DNA of 64,000 nt from Parietichytrium sp. I65-24A (Eukaryota; Sar; Bigyra; Thraustochytrida; Thraustochytriidae): NCBI GenBank assembly GCA_012862575.1, contig BLSF01000006.1:434001-498000 (forward strand), written 5' to 3'. Positions 48,889 through 58,391 of the stretch are shown here, piece by piece (positions within the stretch are counted from its first letter, which is position 1; the number at the start of each line of letters is the position of its first letter). The position numbers and the translations under genes were made by a program. The notes beneath the pieces are model-generated. The model was not told the origin of the DNA. It ran no database searches and saw only the letters and a program-made list of their open reading frames with translations.

Positions 48889-49502
48889 GCGCGCAGACGA
48901 GGCATGCGCTCTTTGATCGCTCAAGAAAGTTGAGCTCAGGGCCAAAGTTGAGAGTGAGGTTGAGGTCGAGTTGTGGTGCGTGGCTGCGATAGACTGTGAT
49001 GCACTGGTCCTTGCTTTTCCGTGTTTTGTTCTGTTCACTCACTCTCTTGCCACTGGGCGACTCACTCTGCAGAGTCTCACCTTGCACCGCGGCCTATCAC
49101 ACTTTGATGAGTTGCCTTGACTCCTCGGCCGACTCTTCAATTTCTCTTGCGAGGACCATTTCACCTTTCACCTTTCTCCCTAGTTGCTACTCACTGTTAA
49201 TAGGCCGGAATCGAAGGAGACCACCAGTGTGCTAGCTAGTGGCGACAAATGATTAGTACTCAGTAGCAAATAAGCAATACTGACCTGTAGCCACGCGAAG
49301 GGAATCAGGCGATTTAACGTTTCGTTTATAAGCGTGAATAGAACAGTCGCAACGGACACGTTTAGAGAATGGTCTGAACGAGTTTGTAGTTTGTGGATCT
49401 ATGGAAGCGCAAGTTTGGCCAAAGTTTGGGTTCGCGGAAGAGGAAGTGTGATGAAAACGAAAAACAAGATCGAACGATATGGAAGATCATGTTACGGTGG
49501 TT
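48889..49502. other. tandem intergenic region
   Basis: 614 bp upstream of the LRR-IQ-WW gene and downstream of the flavohemoglobin stop. It is pyrimidine/purine mixed, with a poor repeat CACCTTTCACCTTTC near 49163. No gene is supported. Confidence 0.4.
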
Positions 49503-50792
49503 TTATGACTGGGTCTCAGACTTTAAGGTATTGACTGCACTTGCGCCGTTCCCTGCCGCGGAGGTGGACACTTTTTCAGGACTCTCTGTTTCTGGGTTCG
49601 CTGGCAAAGGGTTCACATGCGTGTCTGCCGTTTCGGCCTCAGAGGATGTCTTCACCGTACCAGTTCCGAATACTTCGGCACGAATTTGCGACTCCGGGAC
49701 CTCGTGACTCGATATAGCTTTGGTTATCTCGGCAAGGAAACCTGTGGGCCCGCACACAAAGTATGTACAGTCTTTGCCACATTTCGTGACAAGCTCTTCG
49801 GCGATTGCGTTGAGGTCTGGTCGGCCTGACTCGGCAGTGTAAATGGTTTTGACATCTTGAATTCCAGCAGCTGCGAATTCTCCGCTCTTCCCATCTCTTG
49901 ACGCTGTCTTGTCAACATGCAAAACGGTGGCAACCTTTTCGGCTCCAAAGTGTCTGCAGAAGGCTAGCATTGGCGTGATGCCGATTCCGGCGGATATTAA
50001 AGCCACCTTTGCGTCGCTCTCTTCGGGAACATAGACACCATTAGGGGCCCCAAGAAGGACTTTGTCACCGACGCTCAACTTGTCATGCATGTAGTTGCTC
50101 ATGATCCCGTCTTTAACACGACGGGTGCAAATTTTGAATGTTTCGGAGCCAGGGGGGCTCGTGATGGTGTAATGCCTTGGCGCCTCCTGCAGGCCTTCGC
50201 ACCGCACCGTGACATACTGGCCAGCAGAAAACTCAAATCCGTCTACGTATCCATCGGCCGCCTTGAACTCGAACTCGACAGTGTCCTCAGCGAGGGGAGA
50301 TTTCGCCGCCAGAAGAAACTCACGTTCATACCGCCACCCTCCTTTACGAGCTTCGTTCTTCTTGTATAAATCTTCCTCCGCATTTGTGCAGATCTCTGCA
50401 AGCGCCAATACGGAGTTCGACCAAGCCGTTGCGATTTCTGGGGTCACAGCTGCGCCAAGAACTTTTCCGATGGCAATCATTAAATTCCGGTGAACAATTG
50501 CATAATGCTCGGGTTTCACGCTCAAAGCGCAGTGCCGGTGGGCCATTTTCGCAACAAGTGGCCCCAATTTATCAAGCTCTTCAATATGCACGGCATATGC
50601 AACAACTGCGTCTGCAAGAGCTCGAGGCTGTTTGCCATGTTTCTGGTGGGATTTGTTGAAGAAAGCAAGGACCTCGGGGTTGTTTTCGAACAAGGTTTTG
50701 TAGAAAGTCGTCGTGATCTCCAGCGCATGCTCCGCAACCACCGGGGCGGTGGCTTTGATCACCGCGATCGTTTCGGGGGTCAGCAATGACAT
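49503..50792 (-). CDS. hmp: flavohemoglobin (nitric oxide dioxygenase)
   Basis: 429 residues from the ATG at 50792. The frame runs further upstream, but MSLLTPETIAVIKATAPVVA is the normal family start. The globin domain (about 1-140) has the B10 Tyr in FYKTLF and the F-helix block AHRHCALSVKPEHYAIV with the proximal His. The FAD domain has RHYTITSPP. The NAD domain has SAGIGITPMLAFCRHF and TYFVCGPTGFL. It converts NO plus O2 and NADPH/NADH to nitrate. The core ends near residue 380 (AEVFGTG) and is followed by about 48 Ser/Thr/Glu-rich residues not found in bacterial Hmp. Flavohemoglobins occur patchily in eukaryotes (fungi, some protists), often through transfer from bacteria. Confidence 0.97.
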   Translation of the reverse strand: MSLLTPETIAVIKATAPVVAEHALEITTTFYKTLFENNPEVLAFFNKSHQKHGKQPRALADAVVAYAVHIEELDKLGPLVAKMAHRHCALSVKPEHYAIVHRNLMIAIGKVLGAAVTPEIATAWSNSVLALAEICTNAEEDLYKKNEARKGGWRYEREFLLAAKSPLAEDTVEFEFKAADGYVDGFEFSAGQYVTVRCEGLQEAPRHYTITSPPGSETFKICTRRVKDGIMSNYMHDKLSVGDKVLLGAPNGVYVPEESDAKVALISAGIGITPMLAFCRHFGAEKVATVLHVDKTASRDGKSGEFAAAGIQDVKTIYTAESGRPDLNAIAEELVTKCGKDCTYFVCGPTGFLAEITKAISSHEVPESQIRAEVFGTGTVKTSSEAETADTHVNPLPANPETESPEKVSTSAAGNGASAVNTLKSETQS

Positions 50793-52638
50793 CTTGCTCA
50801 AACCAGGTGCTCCACAACTCTGATTCCAGTTTAGGGTCTGCAGTGAGGGGTCAGTTGTATTGAAGAGCTCACATGGTGTAGTGTCTTGCTTTCTATGTGG
50901 GGGGGGGTTGAGCATTTCCAAGCACACAAGAAGAGCACCACAGGACCCTCAGATTCCTCAAACATCCTCAAAGCCTCTCACAGAGTATACATTTTCTCTG
51001 TAAACTTCATTTGGACACCTGGGCATCACCCCCTCACTCACTTTTCCAAAAACCAATCAATCAACAAACAATGGCAAGGTTTCCCACTGCTTACTAGTAG
51101 AATGACTCCAGCTGCGGAGAGTGAGATGAACCGTTGTCATCACTCTGGAGAGTCAGCTTAGGGCAGGGAAGCGTTGCACGACTGTGGTGGATGCCTGCTG
51201 TAGCTTTCGGCTGCCTTTGACGTCCAATGCTTCCTGACAAAAATGCATCCAATCCGTTCTGATCTATTTGCTGATTGCAAGTTGCTTTACCGGTCACGGT
51301 GGGCATTCCGAGTCGCTAAGACTCTGACTCGTACTTCATTAGTACCGGGATCTACCGGTAACTTCTTCACTTTTTGAAACTTGATCACGAAGTAAGCTTA
51401 TCACGAACTACACCTCACGTACGCAGTGTAAACTGGATCCGCCGCCAGTATGGCCAGGGGTTGCAGGTGCTCACTGTCGCTTGCCTCCACTGGAATACTG
51501 AAACTACGACGTCGATCCACGAACACTCGATTGACATTCACCCAATTCACCCCCCAGATGCACCCCATTCCATCACCCCTATACACTACTATAATTACTA
51601 TTATATTAATTATTCCTTATACAAGAAACTAAAGACAGAATTTGCGGAACGCAATTCTGACAAAATGTTGATCTGATTAATTGAACTAATTGGACATAAT
51701 TGGACACTATTTCATTATTATCTGGACATAGTTCGACATAGCTGGTCCGGTACTCAGTACTGACAATGTGGCTACGGCAGTGCCACTGCCAAGGCCCTCC
51801 CGTAGTGTGACCCATCGGGCTTATGCATATTTTACAATATTGTAGGTGGGGCTTACGTTCACAATAGGTGTGGCTGTTGAGTAGTATTTGGCTATCTCTT
51901 CTGATCGAGTAAAGACTCTGCTACTAGCCAAAGGAGACTGCTAGGTAAATGCAGAACAGAAAGATTTTTTCCCTCAGCGAACAACATGAAGCTCTTGACT
52001 TTTCATCCCACGCTACTCTAGTGTTTATTATCGACTTCTACAAGTGCTTAGTTCAGAGTCCCTGGGGGAAAAAATCCTGACCATTGCCAAAGCACACCCA
52101 AAAACGGGTCCCCTATTGACTCCTATTGCGCTCGTAGTTCCGTGCAAGCAGAGAAAAAAATTTGAATTATTGGCCGAGGTCGCGAAGTGCGCTGGGAAAG
52201 CTGCGAAAAACAGAAATAGTGGCTGGAGCACATAGATTGGAGGGGGAGAGTGGAGAGGGAGGGGGGACAAGTCAGAGGGAGACTGCCTGCCGAGTTTGCC
52301 GAGTTTGCCGAGTTGCCACCTTGAGAGAGAGAGAGATAGAGAGAGGGAAGAGAAGAAAGAAAAGAAGAACGGTGAGAGGGCTAGGCTTGGAACGCAAGGA
52401 GCGAACGACGAGGGGACAGCGGAGACAGCGGAGACAGCGGAAACAGCAGAGCGGACAGTGCTCCCACGCTTCCACTCGTTCACTCACTTGTTTGCGTAGC
52501 CACGGAGTACCTTGCTGCGGGCGAACGGGCCGAAGAGAGAGAGAGAAGAGAGAGAGAGACGGAAGTGGGGAAAGCAAGGTGAGGCGCCTGGAAAGAGGCG
52601 CAGGGGCCATTGATTGAGTTTCGGCGAGCGTAGAAACG
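50793..52638. other. 1.8-kb divergent promoter region
   Basis: This lies between flavohemoglobin (minus) and MYB-CXC (plus). It holds a G10 run at about 50898-50907, ACCGGTA palindromes near 51355, a CCGGTACTCAGTACTGAC stretch near 51748, GA microsatellites (about 52324-52345 and 52536-52560) and a GGAGACAGC repeat (about 52420-52450). Frames over these repeats are not called. Confidence 0.5.
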
Positions 52639-55600
52639 ATGACGAAAGATAGGGACGCTGCGCTGGAAGAGCGTGCCGGGAAAGACGCCGACGAAACCAG
52701 CTCGAACTTGCAACTGGATGTGACCATGGTAGACGGCGATGCGGAAATGGTGTCTCTTCCGTCGCCGTTGAGTGGCATGAATCTTCCCCCGCTCACTCCG
52801 ATGTCTGTGTCTTCGAAACGGGGCGGTGCCACGCAATCGCCGATCGCGTCCGCAACAAAGAAACCACTTTTCGAAACACCTGGTCCTGTCACCCGCAGCC
52901 GGGCATCAAGTCCGGCAGCTGCTGCGCCAAGCCCTGTCGCACTAAGTGCGTTGAGGGTGTCTGCGAGGAAAAGAACTCCTGTCCGACACTTTGACGACGA
53001 GGACAAAGAAAACAATGGAGTGGCCCCTTCAAAAGCGCGGCAACCATTCGCACAAGAAGGGGGTTCAGACGACGAGAAAGGCGGCGACAATGACAAAAAC
53101 CCTGCAGATTCCGAATTTGACGACGACGAAGAATACGACGAGAGCAACCCAAAAGCGACGCCAAAGGCCGGCCATGGATCCTCTTCTTCACGGCGAAAAA
53201 AAGACCAATCGGCAAGCACATCATCGGGTCCGAGAGCAACCAGTAAGAGTACGGAGCGAAAAAGCGGAAGTGACACCAAGTACCGTGGGGCCTGGGAGAA
53301 AGAAGAAGATGATAGGCTCATTGCAATTGTTCGCAAACGCGGGGCGTGCGGATGGACGGCCATCGCCCAAGAGCTCAATTCCGGGCGAAACGGAAGGCAG
53401 TGCCGTGAAAGATGGTCGAACCAGATCAACCCTGACTTGATCAGAAGCAACTGGACCGAGGAAGAGGATGCCCTCATCCTCAAACTACACTCCGAGGTTG
53501 GCAACAAGTGGGCGACCATTGCCAAACATCTCCCGGGCCGTACCGACAACATGGTCAAAAACAGATACAACGGGTCGCTCTTCCCCCGTCAATCGCGCGA
53601 GAAGCGAAGTGGAGCAAGCACGGAGAACGGAAAGAAGAAGCGCAAATCGTCCATCTCATCACGCAAAATCAAGTTTGGTGAAGACTCCATGGACGAGGAG
53701 TGCCTCCTAAATACCTCCGTATCCAGCACTGCAATGGTGGCCGGTACAACCTGCAAAACGTCTTCGTCCAACAAAAAGGCACGATGCAGCTTGGAGCCAC
53801 AAGAAGAGATGCTTTCACCTGCAATGAGGCTGGACGGGTTTGACATTGACACGCCGCGTCAAGGAACCCGAAGCAAGGCCAAGGCAAAGCGGAATACTCT
53901 GGCGGGAAACAATGACACTCCAATCAAACTGTTCAAATTGAGCCCTTTCTCGACGACGTCGCCAATTTTCTCCCTCGGCGAGTGCCTCTTGGAAACCCCT
54001 CGTTTTGGCGGCAGTGGACCGAAGAAAACCTTGTTCGACTTGTCTCCGGCAACAAACTCGGCACCTCCCTCCAAGAAAAAGCTTCAGATCCACATCGCCA
54101 CCGGAAATGACGCGGACGCGCTCTTGAGATCGGATCTTGCTTCTTCCTCAAGCCAGCTTGGCGAGCCACCATCTCCGTTTTTTCCGCTCAAGTTTTCACC
54201 GGCTCATTTGGGGGATGTGCTCCTGGAGACCCCCAAAATGCTGCGGGACTGGGATCTATTCGCCACATCCACGGAGAAGAAACGCAAGCCGAGCCCGCTA
54301 CCAGCATTGAATGAAGACGATGATGGGCACAGGCTTTCCAAGAAACGATTAAGTACTCGACGTGACAGTGATGACATGGAGAGCCTTTTAGGCGACGATG
54401 TTGCTCTGGTTGCCGAGAGTTTGAAGACCCCGACCGCCAAAGATCGGATGGCGAAGGGAGTGGTCACCCCAGGAGACAGTGGAGCGTTTAGAGTCGAGCC
54501 GTTGCGCGCGGGTGAAGGCGAGGTCGTTGAGACATCGTTTGGCTCACCCGTCCTAGACGATGGTAAATCCCTTTTCTCACCACAAACCGAGCAGCTTGTC
54601 CGACATTACCACGAAATTTTGAGTAGTAGCCAGAAACCTGGGCCATCACCCGGCAAGCTTGCTCATCAGAGCGGTGACATGCACCTGGCCTCCAATCAGG
54701 CTCTGCAAGCCCTTGTTGAGAACTCGCCGGCAAACAAAGGTGACTCGCGACGCAAACCGCTACTACAAGTCGACACTGTAAATACTCCGCTCCCGAAGGG
54801 CAAGCTGCGACTTGAAGAAGACCTCGACCAAGCATCGTCGATGCTCCTGCAGAGCATCATGACCCCAAAGTCTGGTGCTGTGTCGCCGGCCAGCAAAGAA
54901 GGCAGAGGGGCAGGGGACGACGGATTTCGAGAATGTTCCTCAAAGCAGACTTCGGGGGAGAAAGCCGGGGAGGCTTCCAAAAACTCTGACCAGGAGGGTA
55001 TAGACCTCTCCCGACATGCCCCGAAAAACTACTTTTCCAAACTGGACACTCTTGTCCCAAGACTCGTTGCGTCCGCTCGAAAGCCGTCGTCGAGCGCTCT
55101 GCAAACTCCACGCAGTGCTCTGTCAGCGCATGAGCTGTCAAGATCGAGGGACGCAGCCGACACACCTTTGACTTGCTCGTCTCGAGGGAGTCGCATTCTT
55201 GGAAGCGCCAGATCAGGTCGCGGGAGGGCCGCCATCGCTCCTGGCATGAGGGCTAGTGATGAAAAATGGGGTGTGTCTGATATCCCCTGTAAATGTAAAA
55301 AGACTCGGTGTTTGAAGCTGTACTGCACATGCTTCTCGTCTCAAAACTTTTGCGGCCCAACTTGCCAGTGCCTTGAGTGCAGCAATTTGGAGGGAAATGA
55401 GCGCTGGAAGCAAGTCGCCTCTTCTATGCCTTCCAAAAACTCGCCAGGCAACAGAAAGGATGCGCCAATGTGCAAGTGCAAGAATTCCATGTGCCTGAAA
55501 AAATATTGTGACTGCTTTCGATCGGGCATCAGGTGTGGCCCGAGCTGTGTGTGCATCGATTGTCACAATACTGATGAGCACATGGAGAAGCTTGCCTCGA

Positions 55601-55707
55601 AATCAATTTTTATCGGAAGCGCGTCCAGGGGAAGGCACTTGATTCCGACCGCAAGTAGGAAGACTTTGGCGCAAGACACGCCTCAAACTACTCAAGCGAG
55701 CGACTAG
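52639..55707 (+). CDS. MYB (R2R3-type) and CXC/tesmin domain fusion, DREAM-like regulator
   Basis: 1022 residues from an ATG. After an acidic disordered leader, two MYB repeats lie at about 215-316 (GAWEKEEDDRLIAIVRKRG, then RNGRQCRERWSNQI; NWTEEEDALILKLHSEVGNK, then WATIAKHLPGRTDNMVKNRY), closest to the R2R3 of MYB3R/c-MYB. A disordered middle of about 560 residues holds many Ser-Pro/Thr-Pro sites and two related blocks, SLGECLLETPR and LGDVLLETPK. Near the end are two CXC motifs (about 884-923, CKCKKTRCLKLYCTCF; about 946-985, CKCKNSMCLKKYCDCF) with the linker typical of LIN54/TSO1/tesmin. MYB and LIN54 are separate subunits of animal MMB/DREAM and the plant MYB3R complex. One chain carrying both should bind paired MYB and CHR-type sites in cell-cycle promoters. 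Confidence 0.95.
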   Translation: MTKDRDAALEERAGKDADETSSNLQLDVTMVDGDAEMVSLPSPLSGMNLPPLTPMSVSSKRGGATQSPIASATKKPLFETPGPVTRSRASSPAAAAPSPVALSALRVSARKRTPVRHFDDEDKENNGVAPSKARQPFAQEGGSDDEKGGDNDKNPADSEFDDDEEYDESNPKATPKAGHGSSSSRRKKDQSASTSSGPRATSKSTERKSGSDTKYRGAWEKEEDDRLIAIVRKRGACGWTAIAQELNSGRNGRQCRERWSNQINPDLIRSNWTEEEDALILKLHSEVGNKWATIAKHLPGRTDNMVKNRYNGSLFPRQSREKRSGASTENGKKKRKSSISSRKIKFGEDSMDEECLLNTSVSSTAMVAGTTCKTSSSNKKARCSLEPQEEMLSPAMRLDGFDIDTPRQGTRSKAKAKRNTLAGNNDTPIKLFKLSPFSTTSPIFSLGECLLETPRFGGSGPKKTLFDLSPATNSAPPSKKKLQIHIATGNDADALLRSDLASSSSQLGEPPSPFFPLKFSPAHLGDVLLETPKMLRDWDLFATSTEKKRKPSPLPALNEDDDGHRLSKKRLSTRRDSDDMESLLGDDVALVAESLKTPTAKDRMAKGVVTPGDSGAFRVEPLRAGEGEVVETSFGSPVLDDGKSLFSPQTEQLVRHYHEILSSSQKPGPSPGKLAHQSGDMHLASNQALQALVENSPANKGDSRRKPLLQVDTVNTPLPKGKLRLEEDLDQASSMLLQSIMTPKSGAVSPASKEGRGAGDDGFRECSSKQTSGEKAGEASKNSDQEGIDLSRHAPKNYFSKLDTLVPRLVASARKPSSSALQTPRSALSAHELSRSRDAADTPLTCSSRGSRILGSARSGRGRAAIAPGMRASDEKWGVSDIPCKCKKTRCLKLYCTCFSSQNFCGPTCQCLECSNLEGNERWKQVASSMPSKNSPGNRKDAPMCKCKNSMCLKKYCDCFRSGIRCGPSCVCIDCHNTDEHMEKLASKSIFIGSASRGRHLIPTASRKTLAQDTPQTTQASD

Positions 55708-56082
55708 ATGCTAGATGATAGGACTTGAGAACGCCCCTGCCTTGCAAACACGAAGCCACCGTGAAAAAACCTTCATATGATAATGACAATTCGATTTTAT
55801 AGATATTTTTTTCAGTGAACACTTTCAAGTCACAGAGCTCGCGTCTACGAGAGCTCGATGATTCGATTTATTATGTCATGTGCATGGGAACGTGCTAAAC
55901 AGCAATTAAAGCCGACTCAGACAGTAAGCCTGGCGGTGCTCGCACAGGCCTTCCGGATCTTGCTGGATCTCGGACTCCTCTTGCTCCTGTAATACGACTA
56001 ACTGTAAATAAGCAGCGCCTGGAGGTTGAGAGGGCAAAAGCCACGGCCATGGCCATTAGAGTGCATGATATTGCGCTTTCGC
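55708..56082. other. convergent intergenic region
   Basis: 375 bp between the MYB-CXC stop and the stop of the next minus-strand gene. It is AT-rich near 55780-55830 with a T-run that may include 3-prime processing signals. Nothing else was recognised. Confidence 0.4.
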
Positions 56083-56796
56083 TCACCAAGCTTGCAGAGG
56101 AGCTACTTCTTTGATGTTCAAGAGAATGACGTTTTTCCCTAAGTCTCGCGATACTTTCCCATAACAATAGGCCTTCGCGGCGCCAGTTTCAACCGTGAGA
56201 CCCTTCGTGAGAACCAACTCCCTGAGAGCATCGTAGGCGGGGGTGGATCTGTGAATGTAGGTCGTTTGCGAGCGCTTCTCGTTATACATGAGCATCGGGT
56301 GCAAAGCAGTTGGGTCATCTGCTACCTGGACTTTGTACAGGGCGCAGTCGTGAGCGAGCTTCTCTTTCGCGGGCGGGGTGACTTTCAAGCTCCATCCGTG
56401 ATGCAAGGTCGCCTGAAACGGCTTTTGGCCGGAAAGGTCTGCAGGAACGTTGAGATGTACGGGCGCCCAGTCGGAGTCCTCTTCTGTCTTCGGAACTTCA
56501 GGAGCCTTGTACGGCTTGCTCGAGTCTCCGACTGTGAAAAACTTTTGCACGCCAGCGCGCTTATTGTCTTCTTCAAGCTGCGTAGAAGTTAGCCCGTGTT
56601 TCTTCATCAGGCGCCCCACCCTCGCTTCCGTCACCGAGGTGTATTTTCCCCCGAGAGCTTGAATCTCCTTGTGGATCCTCTTCAGCCCAAACTCCGGGTG
56701 TGCAAATTTGATGCCCTTGATAAGCACCAGAACCTCCTCGAAGTCCACCTCCGGGGCGTTCTGGGCAGTTTCGTTCTTTGCACTCTCCTCGGACAT
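56083..56796 (-). CDS. conserved-looking protein of unknown function, helical N-terminal domain
   Basis: 237 residues from an ATG. Residues about 17-72 (FEEVLVLIKGIKFAHPEFGL, then KRIHKEIQALG; TEARVGRLMKKHGL) look like a helix-turn-helix unit of the type that counts through a small basic domain in many protist proteins. The rest (about 105-237) looks like a compact beta-rich domain (WSLKVTPPAKEKLAHDCALY; TTYIHRSTPAYDALRELV) ending in NVILLNIKEVAPLQAW. I do not recognise a family. No signal peptide or membrane helix is seen. It is transcribed away from eS19, with about 1 kb between them. A DNA- or RNA-binding function is only a guess. Confidence 0.7.
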   Translation of the reverse strand: MSEESAKNETAQNAPEVDFEEVLVLIKGIKFAHPEFGLKRIHKEIQALGGKYTSVTEARVGRLMKKHGLTSTQLEEDNKRAGVQKFFTVGDSSKPYKAPEVPKTEEDSDWAPVHLNVPADLSGQKPFQATLHHGWSLKVTPPAKEKLAHDCALYKVQVADDPTALHPMLMYNEKRSQTTYIHRSTPAYDALRELVLTKGLTVETGAAKAYCYGKVSRDLGKNVILLNIKEVAPLQAW

Positions 56797-57077
56797 CTTT
56801 ACTGCTGCTCCTGTGTCTGTGTCTGCGTCTGCGTCTGCGCTTTCCCGCAGTCTCCCTACAGTTTAGTTGTGCGCCAGAGCGTAAGAGGATGTGATAGGTA
56901 GATGTGGAACGTGTCAGACGAGTCAGTGCCACTTGCAGGCGATTCGCAAAACAGAGCCCTTGACATTCACGGCATTTCAAGGTTGGGTCAAGATTCCGGA
57001 CCATTGTCCCAGCGCGGATCGAGAGTCCTCTTGTCCGAACTTACAAGTTTCTGGGAGGCGTGGCGTGCTCACAGTTT

Positions 57078-57107
57078 TAACCTAACCCAAAGTTGAAACC
57101 CTAACCC
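57078..57107. promoter_or_regulatory. telo-box-like element upstream of eS19
   Basis: AAACCCTAACCC at 57096-57107 and TAACCTAACCC at 57078-57088 lie about 480 bp before the eS19 leader donor site. AAACCCTAA (telo box) is known in promoters of ribosomal protein genes in plants. The sequence is clear; its function here is inference. It could also be a chance telomere-like insertion. Confidence 0.4.
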
Positions 57108-57579
57108 GCTCGAGTAGGGCTAGGTCAAAAAGCACAGTTCCTTTGCTCGCGAACAACGAGTTCGTCCGATGCCTACCCACCTTACATCAACCGGGTAGCA
57201 AGGACGTGTGGCTTCTGCACCATACGAAAGCAGGTCGTAGGAAGGGCCTACTGCTTCAACTGTAGAGGCGCACTGAGCGGTGGCTGCCCATTCATTGGCC
57301 ATTGGCATCAGGAGTCCTAACCAGCTGCGTAGCATATCGATACGACTAGGCCATTGGCCTGCGGCGCACTAGCGTGGAGGTGGTAGGGCGTAGCGCGACT
57401 AGAGGGCTGGGTGGCACTGTGAATAGCTTCCTAGCGGAGATCAGAGTATTCGCTGGCGGATCGAGTGGGCGCTCGAGGGCTTTGGAGTCTTTAAAGGCGA
57501 AGAGTTGGCGGCTGGGAGAGGCTTCTTTCTACCTCGGAGAGATTGGCAGAGCGAGACGTGACAAGCAAGCACGCGAAGG

Positions 57580-57854
57580 GTAAGTCCGCGCGGGGCGTGG
57601 GAGGTTTGGAGAGACTGGCCTGACTCATCGCGGCCCGCTCGAGGAGGCCGGCGACGGCAGCCGAGGCGCGCGGTGTGTCGGGAAAGCAAGGGCATGCATG
57701 ACAAGTCCATTGTCGGGATGAGGGCTAGGAGGTTTCGCCGCGTTTGGTGTTCGAGCGGGTGGACTCGCGTTTGGGGTTGGTGGTGTTGATTGTGACAGTG
57801 TGACAGAGAACAGGCGCTGACGTGTAGATTGTAATATTTGCTTGTGTGATTTAG
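57580..57854 (+). other. probable 5-prime leader intron of eS19
   Basis: GTAAGT at 57580 is a consensus donor. TGTGATTTAG at 57845-57854 is a plausible acceptor ending three bases before the start codon. The sequence between contains several upstream ATGs that splicing would remove. Leader introns in ribosomal protein genes are common in intron-poor genomes. No transcript evidence is available. Confidence 0.5.
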
Positions 57855-57857
57855 AAA

Positions 57858-58391
57858 ATGGCGACCGGAACCACTGTCAAGGATGTGAACGCCCAGGCGT
57901 TTATTGAGAAGTATGCTCAGCACCTCAAGCGCCAGGGTAAAATGGAGATTCCAAAGTGGGTAGATATTGTCAAGACCGGAACTTACAAGGAGCTTGCACC
58001 ATACAGCCCAGACTGGTACTACGTTCGTGCTGCTTCTGTTGCTCGCAAGATCTACTTGCGCCCACATGCTGGTGTTGGTGGCCTTACTAAATGGTACGGA
58101 GGCCGCGCACGCCGTGGTGCCAAGACTGAGCACTTCCACAAGGCTAGCTCTGGTTTGATCCGCCACATCCTTAAGCAGCTCGAGCTCATCAAGGTCGTTG
58201 AGATCCAGGGCAAGGGACGTGTCATCACCCGTATCGGACAACAGGATTTGGACCGCATTGCTGGACAGCTCAAGGAGGAGGAGAAGGACCTGGCAGAAGC
58301 TGAGGACGCAGAGGATGATGAGGATGACGAGGATGATGACGACGAGGAGGAGGAGGACGAGTCCTCTGAAGAAGACAGCGACGATGAATAA
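57858..58391 (+). CDS. RPS19: 40S ribosomal protein eS19 with acidic tail
   Basis: 177 residues from an ATG (AAAATGG context). The core (1-140) is typical eS19: VKDVNAQAFIEKYAQHLKR, EIPKWVDIVKTG, then PDWYYVRAASVARKIYLRP and GVGGLTKWYGGRARRG, HFHKASSGLIRHILKQLE. It helps mature and shape the small-subunit head. Normal length is about 140-150. Here about 38 residues follow that are almost all Asp/Glu (from EEEKDLAEAEDAEDDEDD to the end), which is unusual for eS19. Codon use is strongly biased and the gene is probably highly expressed. A telo box and leader intron lie upstream. Confidence 0.97.
   Translation: MATGTTVKDVNAQAFIEKYAQHLKRQGKMEIPKWVDIVKTGTYKELAPYSPDWYYVRAASVARKIYLRPHAGVGGLTKWYGGRARRGAKTEHFHKASSGLIRHILKQLELIKVVEIQGKGRVITRIGQQDLDRIAGQLKEEEKDLAEAEDAEDDEDDEDDDDEEEEDESSEEDSDDE

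Larger units (their letters stand above)
56797..57857. other. divergent promoter and eS19 leader
   Basis: A CTGTGT/CTGCGT repeat near 56811-56840 leads the minus-strand gene. Telomere-like boxes are at 57078-57107. The probable leader exon of eS19 ends at 57579, and its intron follows. Confidence 0.5.

Noticed and set aside
47894-48992. Two plus-strand frames of 266 and 217 codons
   Set aside because: Antisense shadows of the LRR repeats; Ser/Pro/Arg-rich without motifs.
52272-53570. 432-codon minus-strand frame
   Set aside because: It is the antisense shadow of the MYB-CXC gene; its Ser/Leu-rich composition follows from the coding strand.
57078-57107. Idea that the telomere-like boxes mark a chromosome end or fusion
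   Set aside because: Only two short degenerate units are present and genes continue on both sides.
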